From Lentisphaerae bacterium GWF2_57_35 (GTDB lineage: Bacteria; Verrucomicrobiota; Kiritimatiellia; CAIQIC01; GWF2-57-35): a stretch of 64,000 nucleotides of DNA. The stretch's first letter is position 1, and every line of letters begins with the position of its first letter. Below the pieces are notes generated by a model. It ran no database searches. It had not been told where the DNA came from and saw only the letters and a program-made list of their open reading frames with translations. Both the position numbers and the translations under genes were made by a program. Of the stretch, positions 48,373 to 58,300 are shown one piece after another. Where the stretch lies: NCBI GenBank assembly GCA_001804865.1, contig MHBK01000059.1:1-64000 (forward strand). Direction: 5' to 3'.

Positions 48373-50778
48373 CTATTGCTGTTCCACGGCAAAGAAGCCG
48401 GAGGCGCCGGGCAGCGCATTGGTGACCGGGAAATCGACCACGAAGGCCGCCGAGGTGATCTGGCCCAGCGGCGTCCAGGCGTCTTCCAGCAGATTGGCGC
48501 GGTGAAAGACCTCGTAGACGATTTGCTTGCCGGTGTTCCAGCGCAGGCGGCACACGCCGCCGGATTGGGACAGGCCGGCGAATACCGTGTCGACATTGAA
48601 CGGCGTCCAGCGGCGGCGTCCGTTGCCAATCTGGCCGTGTTCGTCGGTGCCCCAGACGTAGATGCGATCGTTTTCGATGGCGGCGGAGACGTTGTCGTGT
48701 GCGGCGATCGCAACCACGTTCGTCAGCAGAGAAACTCTCGTGGGCCTGGAGGTTGTTCCCACCATGGGATAGCCCAGTTGGCCGTAGCTGTTGTCGCCCC
48801 AACTCCATACGGTGCGATCGTCCAGCAGGGCCAGACCATGATAGCTGCCGGCGGCGATGCGGGTCACATTGCTAAGGCCGGCAATGCGCGTGGGAAAAGA
48901 GGTGTTGGAGGAATTGCCCAGGCCCAGTTGCCCCAGGCCGTTATATCCGCAACTCCACACTTCGCCGTTTTGCAGGAACAGCGAGTGATAGCCGCCGGCC
49001 GCTGTCTGAGCGACGTTGGTGAACCGTACCGGCTCAATAACCGTGGGCAGGTTGGTGTTGGCGCTGTTGCCTTTTCCTAATTGACCGAAAACATTGTATC
49101 CCCAGGTCAAGACGCTTCCGTTCGTCTTCACGGCCAGGGTGTGAGCGCCGCCGCCCGCAACCTGCTTGATGTCCGTCAGCGGCGCGTTAGCCGGGCCGAC
49201 GTTGGTGGGATAATACGCATTTTGAGAATGTCCAAGGCCCAACTGTCCGCTGTTATTGCCTCCCCAGCTCATCAGTTGCCCGTTGGTGAGAATCGCAAAA
49301 CTAAAATTGTCGCCCGTGGCCGCGTCGGCGGCGGTCATGGGCAGGGTGACGGCGGTCGGAAGGGATTGATCCCCCACATAGCCCAGTCCCAACTGGCCGG
49401 AGTTGTTGTCGCCCCAGGCGTATACCTGGCCGTTGCTGAGGGCCAGGGAATGATTGTTGCCGGCGGCTATGCGGCTGTAGCCCCTGCCGATGCTCTGAGG
49501 ATAAGCCCGGCAGGATTCCGTGCCGTCGCCCAGTTGCCCGTCCGGATTTTCGCCCCAGCTCAAAAGTTCGTCGACGGATTGCAGCGCCAGAACGTGCCGC
49601 ATGCCGCATGCAATGTGCAACGCAGGTGCGCCTCCGTAGGAAGTCGGAGTCGGCTGATTGACGATGGTGTAATCCCCGTCGCCCAGTTCGCCATATTTGT
49701 TGAGTCCCCAGGTCCAAAGCGTACCTTGCACATCCAAAGCCGCGCCATGATAGTTGCCTGCGCTGATGGCGGCAAAAACCGCGTTCGAGGGTTCCGTTAT
49801 CGAAGTGTACGAATAAAACGTTCGAATAGTATCGATGCCCAATTCGCCCGATTCGTTGCGTCCTGAGCCGTACAGCCGTCCGTTGTTCAGGCACGCGAGG
49901 GAAAAATTCTGGCCGCAGGCGATATGAGCGACGTTGGACAACGTCGTAACGCGCGTAGGGAAGTTGGTGGCGGACGACCCGCCCAGTCCCAGTTGGCCGT
50001 TCACATCGCTGCCCCAAACGTAGAGGTCGCCGTTGGTCAATACGGCCATGGAGGAATTGCCGCCGGCGCTAATCCGGCAAATCCCGGACAGCCCGCTTAT
50101 CCAGGTCGCGCGATTCGTGTAGCTTCCCGTGTAGCCCAAGCCGACTTGTCCATCGTTGTTCATTCCGCAGGCGTACAACCGGCTTTCTGCGGCGTTGGTC
50201 GCGACGATCAGGGTATGCATGGTTCCTCCCTCGATCATGGCCACTTGGAAGCCGGGGAATTCAAGCCGGGAGGGACGGTTGGTATCCGTTGCGTGGCCCA
50301 GCCCCAACTGTCCCTGATTGTTTTGTCCCCAAACGTATAACGAGCCGTCGCGGTGCGCTGCCAAACTGTAATTCCCGCCGGCGCCGATGGCGCCGATATC
50401 GGACAATCCCGGGACGAGCGTGGGCCGATTGGTCGGTTGCGAATGCCCCAGTCCAAGTTGGCCGCTGCCGTTGTAGCCCCAGCTCCAGACCTGGCCGCTT
50501 TCGTCCAGCGCAAGCGTATGGTTATTGCCGGCGCAGATGGCCGCGGCCTTCACCGGCAGCAAGGCTTGAGTGAGCTGAAGTCGTTGAGTCGTGGTTCCAT
50601 CGCCCAATTGCCCATAGTGATTGCGACCGAAGCCCCACACCGAACCGTCGGCACGCAGCACGACGGTGTATTCCGCTCCCGCGGCCGCTTCATCGGCATG
50701 AACGGCGCTCGGAAGCTGATTTATAGCGGCACAGAAGCATACAAACCACGCAACGACAACCTGACTCCATCTCATCAT
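48373..50778 (-). CDS. Secreted RCC1-repeat (beta-propeller) protein
   Basis: This 801-residue protein starts MMRWSQVVVAWFVCFCAA with a signal peptide ending near VHADEA. About 14 RCC1 units follow of the form AAGxxHSLALxxGxVWSWG and NxxGQLGLGxxxxxxxPT, enough for two seven-bladed propellers. The C-terminal module (CRLRWNTGKQIVYEVFHRAN, LEDAWTPLGQI) is shared with three other exported proteins here. ATG 50778 has AAGGAG four bases before it; the open frame continues upstream only through a MITE-like element. Such proteins in environmental bacteria are extracellular and of unknown role, probably binding proteins. Confidence 0.88.
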   Translation of the reverse strand: MMRWSQVVVAWFVCFCAAINQLPSAVHADEAAAGAEYTVVLRADGSVWGFGRNHYGQLGDGTTTQRLQLTQALLPVKAAAICAGNNHTLALDESGQVWSWGYNGSGQLGLGHSQPTNRPTLVPGLSDIGAIGAGGNYSLAAHRDGSLYVWGQNNQGQLGLGHATDTNRPSRLEFPGFQVAMIEGGTMHTLIVATNAAESRLYACGMNNDGQVGLGYTGSYTNRATWISGLSGICRISAGGNSSMAVLTNGDLYVWGSDVNGQLGLGGSSATNFPTRVTTLSNVAHIACGQNFSLACLNNGRLYGSGRNESGELGIDTIRTFYSYTSITEPSNAVFAAISAGNYHGAALDVQGTLWTWGLNKYGELGDGDYTIVNQPTPTSYGGAPALHIACGMRHVLALQSVDELLSWGENPDGQLGDGTESCRAYPQSIGRGYSRIAAGNNHSLALSNGQVYAWGDNNSGQLGLGYVGDQSLPTAVTLPMTAADAATGDNFSFAILTNGQLMSWGGNNSGQLGLGHSQNAYYPTNVGPANAPLTDIKQVAGGGAHTLAVKTNGSVLTWGYNVFGQLGKGNSANTNLPTVIEPVRFTNVAQTAAGGYHSLFLQNGEVWSCGYNGLGQLGLGNSSNTSFPTRIAGLSNVTRIAAGSYHGLALLDDRTVWSWGDNSYGQLGYPMVGTTSRPTRVSLLTNVVAIAAHDNVSAAIENDRIYVWGTDEHGQIGNGRRRWTPFNVDTVFAGLSQSGGVCRLRWNTGKQIVYEVFHRANLLEDAWTPLGQITSAAFVVDFPVTNALPGASGFFAVEQQ

Positions 50779-50916
50779 GTTTCTCCTTAGGCTTAGCGGT
50801 GATCGACAACGGCATGAAGTAAAATGGACGGTGGTCTTAACTCCTGCCGATGCCGGACGAAGCCTGATGCATAAGGCCATTAAAGACAAGCGGAAACGAC
50901 AGCGCTTGTGTCGGGT

Positions 50917-51054
50917 GGGTGCATCTTGACACTGCCCCCGCGCATACGAATAAGAATCCACGTCCTTACGGACGCGGCTACGTAGCCGCCGGCGTAAGCC
51001 GGTGGTTTCTTTCCAGGGCCAGACGTTGAGGAGGGGCAGTGTCAAGATGCACCG
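50917..51054. mobile_element. 138-bp MITE-like element, copy 2 (inverted)
   Basis: This is the same length as, and nearly identical to, the copy at 30989-31126, in the opposite orientation. The outermost base of one terminal repeat differs. No clean target duplication is visible. It lies between the RCC1 gene start and the end of the gene at 51072, replacing or carrying the upstream region of the RCC1 gene. Confidence 0.85.
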
Positions 51055-51071
51055 CCTCGTCAAAGGCGGGA

Positions 51072-51923
51072 TTATGGCTTGGGGCTGCCGATCTTCAGCT
51101 TGAGCACGCCGCCGCTGTCTTGGGCGATGTACATGAACCCGTCGGCGTCCATGACGAGGCCTTCCTGGTTTTCACCCGGAAGAGTCCAGGCGTCGAGTTG
51201 TTCTCCGGTGCGGGAGAAAGCCAGCAAGCGGTCCGTTTCATCGCTGACGGCGTAGAGGAGGTTTCGTTGCGCATCGTAATGCAGGGCGGAAATATCGATC
51301 GCGTCCGGGCGGATGCAGCGAAGGATTTTGATGTCGGCCGGCTGAAACGATTCGGCTTTCAGCGGCACTTCCACTTCGAAGATCGCGGAGAGGTCTTCCG
51401 GATATTTCTTGGGATCGAAACATTGATTGGCGACAAAGAATGTTCCGCCGTGCGGATGGGCTGGGTTGGATACAAAAGCGATCGCCTCAATGCCCTGGCC
51501 GCCTTCTTTCATGACCGTCCGGCCCTCGAATGTCCGCGGCAGGGGAAATTCCCGACGCGGCTTCAGGGTTTCCGGGTCCACCTCCAGGATGGCTTCCTCG
51601 CCCTCTATGGCGATGTAGAGGAAGCCTGTTGCGGGATCGTGGGCGATGCCTTCGAAATCGGCGCGTCGGATTCGCTTCCGCTGGACGATTTTTCCCTGGG
51701 GCGTGAACTCGCAGACTTCTCCTCCGTCATCCACAACGAACAAGGTCTTGCGTGTGGTGTGATAGCAAACGCCGGAGGGCTCCTCGATGCCCTTGAGTTC
51801 CAGCCGTTCGCTTTGTTCGACCGGAAGAGGCTTGTCGGCGGCCGCGGTTTCCGGGGCGGCGATGAAGCCCGTCAGGAAAAAGCCTGCCAGGATGGCTGTG
51901 CTAATCGAGCTGAGACATTTCAT
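51072..51923 (-). CDS. Exported SdiA-regulated-type beta-propeller protein
   Basis: This 283-residue protein begins MKCLSSISTAILAGFFLTGF and has a signal peptide ending near TAAADK. The rest matches the SdiA-regulated/phytase-like propeller: LELKGIEEPSGVCYHTTRKT, LFVVDDGGEVCEF, DFEGIAHDPATGFLYIAIEG, AIDISALHYDAQRNLLYAVS and NQEGLVMDADGFMYIAQDSG. Family members are periplasmic or surface proteins of unclear role. ATG 51923 is preferred over a frame-open start 52 codons upstream because it begins the signal peptide and has AAGGA nearby. Confidence 0.85.
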   Translation of the reverse strand: MKCLSSISTAILAGFFLTGFIAAPETAAADKPLPVEQSERLELKGIEEPSGVCYHTTRKTLFVVDDGGEVCEFTPQGKIVQRKRIRRADFEGIAHDPATGFLYIAIEGEEAILEVDPETLKPRREFPLPRTFEGRTVMKEGGQGIEAIAFVSNPAHPHGGTFFVANQCFDPKKYPEDLSAIFEVEVPLKAESFQPADIKILRCIRPDAIDISALHYDAQRNLLYAVSDETDRLLAFSRTGEQLDAWTLPGENQEGLVMDADGFMYIAQDSGGVLKLKIGSPKP

Positions 51924-52047
51924 GGTTTTGTTTTCCTTTTCAGGAAAACTTAACCCATGATGCGGTTGAATTAAATAAAGAAGAATCGCCGAAGGGATTG
52001 CGGCTCCCAAGCACGATCCGTGCTGTAGAAGGAGCCGCCCATTCATA

Positions 52048-52866
52048 TTAGAACTTGAACTCGACTCCGACCGTGGCAATCGGTTTGGCTTCCAGCCGGA
52101 TATGATTGGGCAAGGTCTGATTATCTTCGTAATCGATGACCATCATGCCCACGCCGGCGAAGACTTCCGGGGAAAACGAGCGAGGATTTTTCAAGAGCCG
52201 ATAATGCACCGACAGGTCGGCGGTGGTGATGTCCGGGCTGTTGGATAAAGGAATGGAAGCGGCGGCGGCCGCCTCCAGATGGAGCCGGGGGTTGAGCTCC
52301 CATTTCACATCCAACCCGAGTCGTCCGGTCAGTTTGCTGTAGGATCGTTCAATGGAATCGGACGGCGTTTCGAAGGTGTATTTGAAGTCCAGCATCGCCA
52401 TTTCCGCCCGGAGCGCCCACCAGATGGGCAGCTCGCCGAGCCGATACCAGCGGGCGACGCCCAGCCTGATCCAGTCGAATTGCAGGTCGCTCGTGAACGA
52501 TTCGTTGGCCTCGAATGCAATGCGGGTCATGAGATTTTCTTCCAGCACGCCTTTGCCCAGGAGCCGGATGAGCTGGCCTCCCAGATAAACTTCGTTGCGT
52601 CCGAACCTGCGGGACAGGGACATGTCGTAAAAAAAACTGTCGTCCATGTTGAGCTCGTCGAAGGTGGGCCGTTCCAGGTCGGAGGTTCCGGGTTTGCCGC
52701 CCATGGGCGTTTGCGCATAGCCATTCATTTGTGCCCAATTGATGGACAATTTGAGCTTATAGGGGGTGTTGAGGTTTTCCTCCGCTCGGCATGGAAGCGT
52801 TGCGATTCCCGACAGACTGCTGAGAAAAACGGCGAGACACACGAATCGGATACGACATGATTTCAT
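52048..52866 (-). CDS. Outer-membrane beta-barrel protein
   Basis: This 272-residue protein has a signal peptide (MKSCRIRFVCLAVFLSSL to CRAEE). The mature part alternates amphipathic strands with turns (YDMSLSRRFGRNEVYLGGQL, SDLQFDWIRLGVARWYRLGE, EMAMLDFKYTF, HYRLLKNPRSFSPEVFAGVG) and ends in phenylalanine (VGVEFKF), the BamA-recognition type of C-terminus. About 10-12 strands can be counted. It precedes the SdiA-regulated-type gene on the same strand. Function unknown; pore, adhesin or structural barrel are all possible. Confidence 0.78.
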   Translation of the reverse strand: MKSCRIRFVCLAVFLSSLSGIATLPCRAEENLNTPYKLKLSINWAQMNGYAQTPMGGKPGTSDLERPTFDELNMDDSFFYDMSLSRRFGRNEVYLGGQLIRLLGKGVLEENLMTRIAFEANESFTSDLQFDWIRLGVARWYRLGELPIWWALRAEMAMLDFKYTFETPSDSIERSYSKLTGRLGLDVKWELNPRLHLEAAAAASIPLSNSPDITTADLSVHYRLLKNPRSFSPEVFAGVGMMVIDYEDNQTLPNHIRLEAKPIATVGVEFKF

Positions 52867-53409
52867 GGTTTTTTAAGCTTTGAAGAGCTGAGACCGAGGA
52901 CGGTCTGAGCGTGGTACAACTTTTCGGACAACAACTAGCGCACTTCTTATTTCGGTTACATCTTTGCTGTTTTAGGACAACCAGGGGGCGCGTTACGCTA
53001 CAGACACACGCCATCTTCAGAGAAGGCAAGCAGGGGCCATGCCGCGAGGGCGTGGGGGAAGGACAAGAAAGTCGCGTTGAGGAGAACGCAGCCCGCCGTT
53101 AGGTGGTTGTCTTTTATACACAAATTCTCCAAGTGAGTCGTAATTCCTTATCCGCGGGACGCTTTGCCATCCGTGGGGCAACTCTTTTAGAGAAGAAGGA
53201 GCCCCACGGATGGCAAAGCGTCCCACGGATAAAAGAAGAATTATTTAAAAGTGAGTGCTCCCTTCATCGCTATCCTGTTCTTTGAATACGAGTTGTTACA
53301 GATCATCCTCAAATGAAATCTGTGTATAAAAGACAGGCGACTCGCTCCCGGGTTTCGTCGTTGTCCAACGAATGGGTTGCGCGGTCAGGATCGCCGACCG
53401 AAATGGGCT
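52867..53409. other. Intergenic region with long inverted repeat
   Basis: No gene is supported. The only structure is the 30-bp inverted repeat at 53150-53230; small frames across it are repeat translations. Confidence 0.55.
53150..53230. repeat. 30-bp inverted repeat with one mismatch
   Basis: Arms 53150-53179 and 53201-53230 are reverse complements with one mismatch (GCG against GTG) around a 21-base loop. Each arm contains ATCCGTGGGGC or a close variant twice, so the arms are themselves partly repetitive. Confidence 0.8.
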
Positions 53410-55269
53410 TTACGTGACGACGGTCTTTAAAGCCGGCTGGAGGCGGCCATGAAATTCCATGAAGCGGGCGCAGCCTTCCCGGCCCATGTATTTGTGCATG
53501 GTCTTCGGGTCGGTCTTGAGCAGGTCCACCCAGATCAGCCCGTCGAGGACGAAACTGAAATCCGGGTCGATATTGAAGGCCAGCAACTTGCCGCCGAGTT
53601 TGAGGTATTGCTTCAGTAAAATCGGAATGCCTTTTTGATCTTTTTCGATTTCCCCGATCAACTCGGCGACTTCGTCCACGTCGGTGACGACTTTTTGCAG
53701 AAGGTCATGATCGCAATGCCGGATTTTCTGGTTTTTCAACGGCTTGCGGGGTTTGATCAACTGGGCTAATTCGGGATCGGAACGATTGTGCTGGAGGAAT
53801 CGCACCAGCAGTTGCCGGGACATGGAGTGATATTCGTTATTGATGCTGACAGGACCGAACAGATTCGTATAACGCGGATGCCGGGCCACATAGGCTCCGA
53901 TGCCCTTCCAGAGCAGCAGCAGGGCGGAATAGTTGCGCTGGTACTCGGGGCGGATAAACGAGCGCCCAAGTTCGAGGGCCGGGTTCAACTGGTCCAGCAG
54001 GCGCTTGCGATACTTGAACAAGGTGCTGGTATAAAGCCCTTTCATGCCCGACTGGCGCAGGATGACGTCGGTTTGTCCCATTCGGTAGGCGCCCACCAAT
54101 TCCCGGCGCGCGGGATTCCAGACGAACAAGTGCAGGTAATGCTTGTCGAAGCGGTCCAGGTCGAGCTCCTCGCCGGTGCCCTCGTTGACTTGGCGGAAGG
54201 TCACTTCGCGCAGGCGTCCGATCTCGTGGAGAATGTGGGGAATCTGCCCGGCGCGGGCGTAATAGACCTTGTAGTCCTCGGAGGCGAGCAATTCCTGTTC
54301 CGGCGGCAGCGCATCGATGTCGTGCGCGAGACCTTCAGAGCCGCAAAATTCTGCAACGGATTTCTGGGCCGGTTTGAACCGCAGGGGGTGCATCCGGCGG
54401 CTCGGAGTTTTTTTGGGGGCATGCCGGCTGGCCAGGATGTAAGTGCGCAGCCGGAGATATTCCATCAGATCGCCATCGGTTTCGAAGCGTTGCAGCCGCT
54501 GGAAAGGAATCGGCTGCCCCACGCGGACCTTGATGACGGAGTCCTTTTTGTTCAAAAATTCCCGGGGCAGCATGGCGGTGCGCAGCCGGGGATGCATAAG
54601 CCCGGCGATCTGGAACAGAGGGCTGTTGTTGCCTTCGAAATACACGGGCGCCACGGGCGCCTCGGTTCGCCGGATCAAGCGGGCGAGATTGGGATTCCAT
54701 AGGGGGTCGCGGATCTCGCGTTTGTGCAGGTCGATGTGCGAGACTTCGCCGGCGGGAAAAATACCGAGCAGCCCGCCCTTTCGCAGCCAGCCGAGGCAAT
54801 CCTTCATGGGCTTGATGTTCGAACTGGCCGAGTGCTCGGCGCCGAACGGGTCTACAAAGATAAAGTAATCGTGCAGCTCGGCGATTCGGGCGAGCAGGTA
54901 ATTGGCCATGATGCGCGAATCGGGCCGGATGGCGCGCAGGATCGCGGCGAGAATGACCCCCTCGATGCCGCCGAACGGATGATTGGCCACCACGATCGCC
55001 GGACCGGAAGCAGGCAGCCGGCAATAATCCTGCGCGTCCACTTCGTAACGCACATTCATGGCCTGCAGGATCTTCTCGACGTAAGCCTGGTCGCCTTCAA
55101 TCTGTCCGATGTCGTTATAAAGGGAGTTGAGCTGGTCGAGGCGGAAGCATTTCTCGACCCACCCTTGCATCAGCAGGAACGATTTTTGAAGAAGCGGGTC
55201 TTTCAGCGAAACATTCAGTTTAAAGGGGCTGGATTCCATGTCGCTAGACTTTCGAGGATCGGTTCTCAT
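53410..55269 (-). CDS. Acyltransferase fusion: PlsC-like plus GNAT (OlsF-like)
   Basis: This 619-residue protein has an N-terminal lysophospholipid-acyltransferase-like domain (residues about 60-290). It carries AIVVANHPFGGIEGVILAAI in place of the usual NHx4D, and LGIFPAGEVSHIDL. The C-terminal part (about 320-600) resembles OlsB-type GNAT acyltransferases (YKVYYARAGQIPHILHEIGR, LHLFVWNPARRELVGAYRMG, LELGRSFIRPEYQRNYSALL). The same two activities are joined in OlsF, which makes ornithine lipids, though domain order and substrate are not proven here. Start 55269 is the longest frame; ATG 55239 is possible, neither has a good ribosome site. Confidence 0.78.
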   Translation of the reverse strand: MRTDPRKSSDMESSPFKLNVSLKDPLLQKSFLLMQGWVEKCFRLDQLNSLYNDIGQIEGDQAYVEKILQAMNVRYEVDAQDYCRLPASGPAIVVANHPFGGIEGVILAAILRAIRPDSRIMANYLLARIAELHDYFIFVDPFGAEHSASSNIKPMKDCLGWLRKGGLLGIFPAGEVSHIDLHKREIRDPLWNPNLARLIRRTEAPVAPVYFEGNNSPLFQIAGLMHPRLRTAMLPREFLNKKDSVIKVRVGQPIPFQRLQRFETDGDLMEYLRLRTYILASRHAPKKTPSRRMHPLRFKPAQKSVAEFCGSEGLAHDIDALPPEQELLASEDYKVYYARAGQIPHILHEIGRLREVTFRQVNEGTGEELDLDRFDKHYLHLFVWNPARRELVGAYRMGQTDVILRQSGMKGLYTSTLFKYRKRLLDQLNPALELGRSFIRPEYQRNYSALLLLWKGIGAYVARHPRYTNLFGPVSINNEYHSMSRQLLVRFLQHNRSDPELAQLIKPRKPLKNQKIRHCDHDLLQKVVTDVDEVAELIGEIEKDQKGIPILLKQYLKLGGKLLAFNIDPDFSFVLDGLIWVDLLKTDPKTMHKYMGREGCARFMEFHGRLQPALKTVVT

Positions 55270-55379
55270 ACAGATAGTTTGCCGTTCGCTTATGTTGCGT
55301 TGGTCGTTTTTATAAAAGACTTCTGTTTGAGCTGTATTCTGCTCCGGTTATAATTCCGCGAGACCATCATAAAAAAGGC

Positions 55380-58300
55380 TTATGACGGCGTCATTATATC
55401 GACTTCTCCGGCCGTCGGCAAGTAGGGGAGCGATTCCCGGATGCCATTAAGCAGAACGGCCATCCGCGCCGCCGGCAACAGGGACAGGGGTTCTCCATCC
55501 GCGCAGAGGGGGGTATAAGCGATTTTCTCGATCGCCCACGATTCGGCGTCGAGCTGGGCAGTGAAGCGGGTATTGGCGTAGGTCAGGCCCTTGCCCTTCA
55601 AAGCCAGCCCATGAGTGGCGCCGGCGAACCGGGCTTGCAGAGCCCAGTCGTCGTTCCGGCGAAAAACCATGAAGGCATTGTCGGATTCGGCATTGAATTC
55701 GGAAAACTTCAGATAGAGCCGCGGCTTGTTCCGATAAGGCCGGCCGGCGGTTGGGCAGAACGTGGCGCAGTTGCCGCATTCGTTGCAGAAGTCGGTTTGC
55801 ACCGCGACCTGGAAGGGTTGGGCGACCCGGAAGGGAATTTTGCCGATAACGGAAAAACCCGTTCCGACGCGTTGCAGTTCCGGCAGCTCGACGGCGAAGA
55901 GCTTGTTCTGGTACGTCACGATGGCCCGGTTCGGGCAAACGCCGGCGCAAAGGCTGCACATAAGGTGGCAATCCAGGCAGCGCGCGGCTTCCTGTCGCGC
56001 GGCTTCTTCCGGCAAGGTCTGAACAATCTCGTCGAACTGATGCCGGTTGGTTTTCGGCAGATGAGGAATCGCCGTGCGGAATTCGCGGTGGGCCTTGCGG
56101 CGGATCAAAGCCACCGCGTCGATGGTGTCGCCCGGAACGCCCAGCGTGGGCAGCGGGCCGATATAATTCGGTTCTTCGCGGCGCCGGATGCTTTGCGCGA
56201 TTTTGCGGCCGTCGCTCATGGCTTTGACGATGGTTTCCGGGCCATCCAATACGGCGTCGCCGCCCGCGAAAACGTCCGGGAACGAGGTTTCCATGGTGTC
56301 GGGATCGACGTGAATATAACCTTTCCGGTTCAGTTGGATGTCGCTCTGGCCAAAGAAGTCGAGAAGGGGTTGCTGGCCGATGGCCACGATCAGCGTATCC
56401 AGCGGCAGCACTTCCTCGGAAGAGGTTTCGACCGGGCGTCTTCGACCGGAAGCGTCCGGTTCGCCGAGTTGCATTTTGGCGCAACGCAGGGCGATCAGCT
56501 TCCCATTTTGGAGCTCGAGAGCCTTCGGCGCCAGCAAGGATAGGATGGGGATGCCTTCTTCCAGCAGACCTTGCAGTTCTTCGCGTTGCGCCGGCATCTG
56601 GTCGATGGTCCGGCGGTACACGATGCTGACCGTGCCGTGGGTCAGTCGCGCCGCGGTTCGGGCGCAGTCCATCGCGACGTCGCCGCCGCCGATAACGCCG
56701 ACCGACGGCCCGATCTTCGGCGCTTTCTTTTCGCGGACGGCGCGCAAGAACTCAAGGCCGTCGAAAACGCCTTCGGCGTGTTCGCCTTCGAGGTTCAGCC
56801 GCTGGCCCAGCTGGGCGCCGGCCGCCATGACGATATATTTGAAGCCGTCCTTGCGAAGCCCGGCCAGGGTAAAGTCGCGCCCCGCCTTTTGGTTGCACCG
56901 CAAGTCGACGCCCAGGTTTCGAACGATTTCCAGGTCCTGTTCGATGGCGGCATCCGTGGCCCGGTAGCCGGGGATCGAACCCGAGACCATTCCGCCCGGA
57001 TACGGCCGCGCTTCGAACACGCTCGCCGGATATCCGGCTTGCGTCAGAAAATAGGCCGCCGACAGGCCGCAGGGGCCCCCGCCGATAATGGCAACCTTGG
57101 CCGGCCGCGGCGCCGCTTTCTTGCGGTATTGGGGTTTCTTTTCCTGGTCCATGACGAAGCGTTTGATTTCGCGGATGGCCAGCGGTTCGTCGAGGTGGCT
57201 GCGGACGCAGGTGTTTTCGCACTTGTGGTTGCAGGCGCGCCCCAGGATGGAAGGCAGGGGATTATCCTCGCGGATCACGGCGATGGCGTCGTCGTAACGG
57301 CCCTCGCGCACGCAGGCCATGTACTGCGGCACTTTCTGATCGATGGGACATTCGTCGGTGCAGGGCGCCTTGATGCAATCGAACAAATCCAGCTTGCGGC
57401 TGGTCTTGGTGCGCGTGAGATCGAAGGTTTCCTTTTGGAGCGTCCGGTCGGAAAGCGTATTCCGGGCGTGCTGTTGGAGGTTGGCCAGGGCGCACGCTTC
57501 GAGCGAGGTTTCCGTGGAGCCTGCCCGCGCCCGGATGAACGCCGGCAGATCCTGGGCGCCGGTCTCGCGAAAGGCCGCGGCGGTTTGCTCCAGATACTGA
57601 AGCAGGCGCAGATAGCCGCCGGTCTTGAGAAGGTCGGAACAGACCGTGATGGTTTTCATGCCCGCGGCCAGCAGCGCCGCCGCGTTGAAGGCGTCCGCGC
57701 CGCCCGCATAGGACATGAGAAGCCGTCCGCCGAATTCCTCCGAGAGCTGGGCCGCCAGATGGACGGTCAGGGCCTGCAACGGCCGGCCCGACATGTACAT
57801 CATTTTTTCCTTCGCATCGAAGGCCTTCCGGTGGTTTTCGACCTCCAGCGTATTCGACAGCTTGACCCCGAAAATCACGCCGCGGCGTTCGGCGCGGCCG
57901 CGCAAATCGTGCAGCAATTTCACGGCATCCGGATATTTCAAGTCGTGACCGAAGGCGGCGTCCGGCGCCGTGATGTCCTTGAACCCCAATTCCTGGTTGA
58001 GAATGCGCCGAAGGCGTTCGGGTCCCAGCAGGGTTGGATTCAGTTTGACGTTCGTATGCAAGCCCCGCTCTTCGATCAGGTAGGCGGAAATTTTGCCGAT
58101 TTCGTCCGGCGGACAGCCGTGCATGGTGGACAGCGTGATGCTGTCGGACAGGCAGGACGGGATGGGGATGTCCCGGACTTCCGGAAAAAACTCGGCCACC
58201 GCCTCGGTGCAGGCGGAAAGAGCATCGCCGGCATCCTTCATTTTTTCCAGGAACCACTGGACGTTCGGTTTCAGCAGGCCTTCCAGATTGTAGCCGGCGC

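Noticed and set aside
50779..51063. N-terminal extension of the RCC1 protein
   Set aside because: It reads through the MITE-like element; the ribosome site and signal peptide are at 50778.
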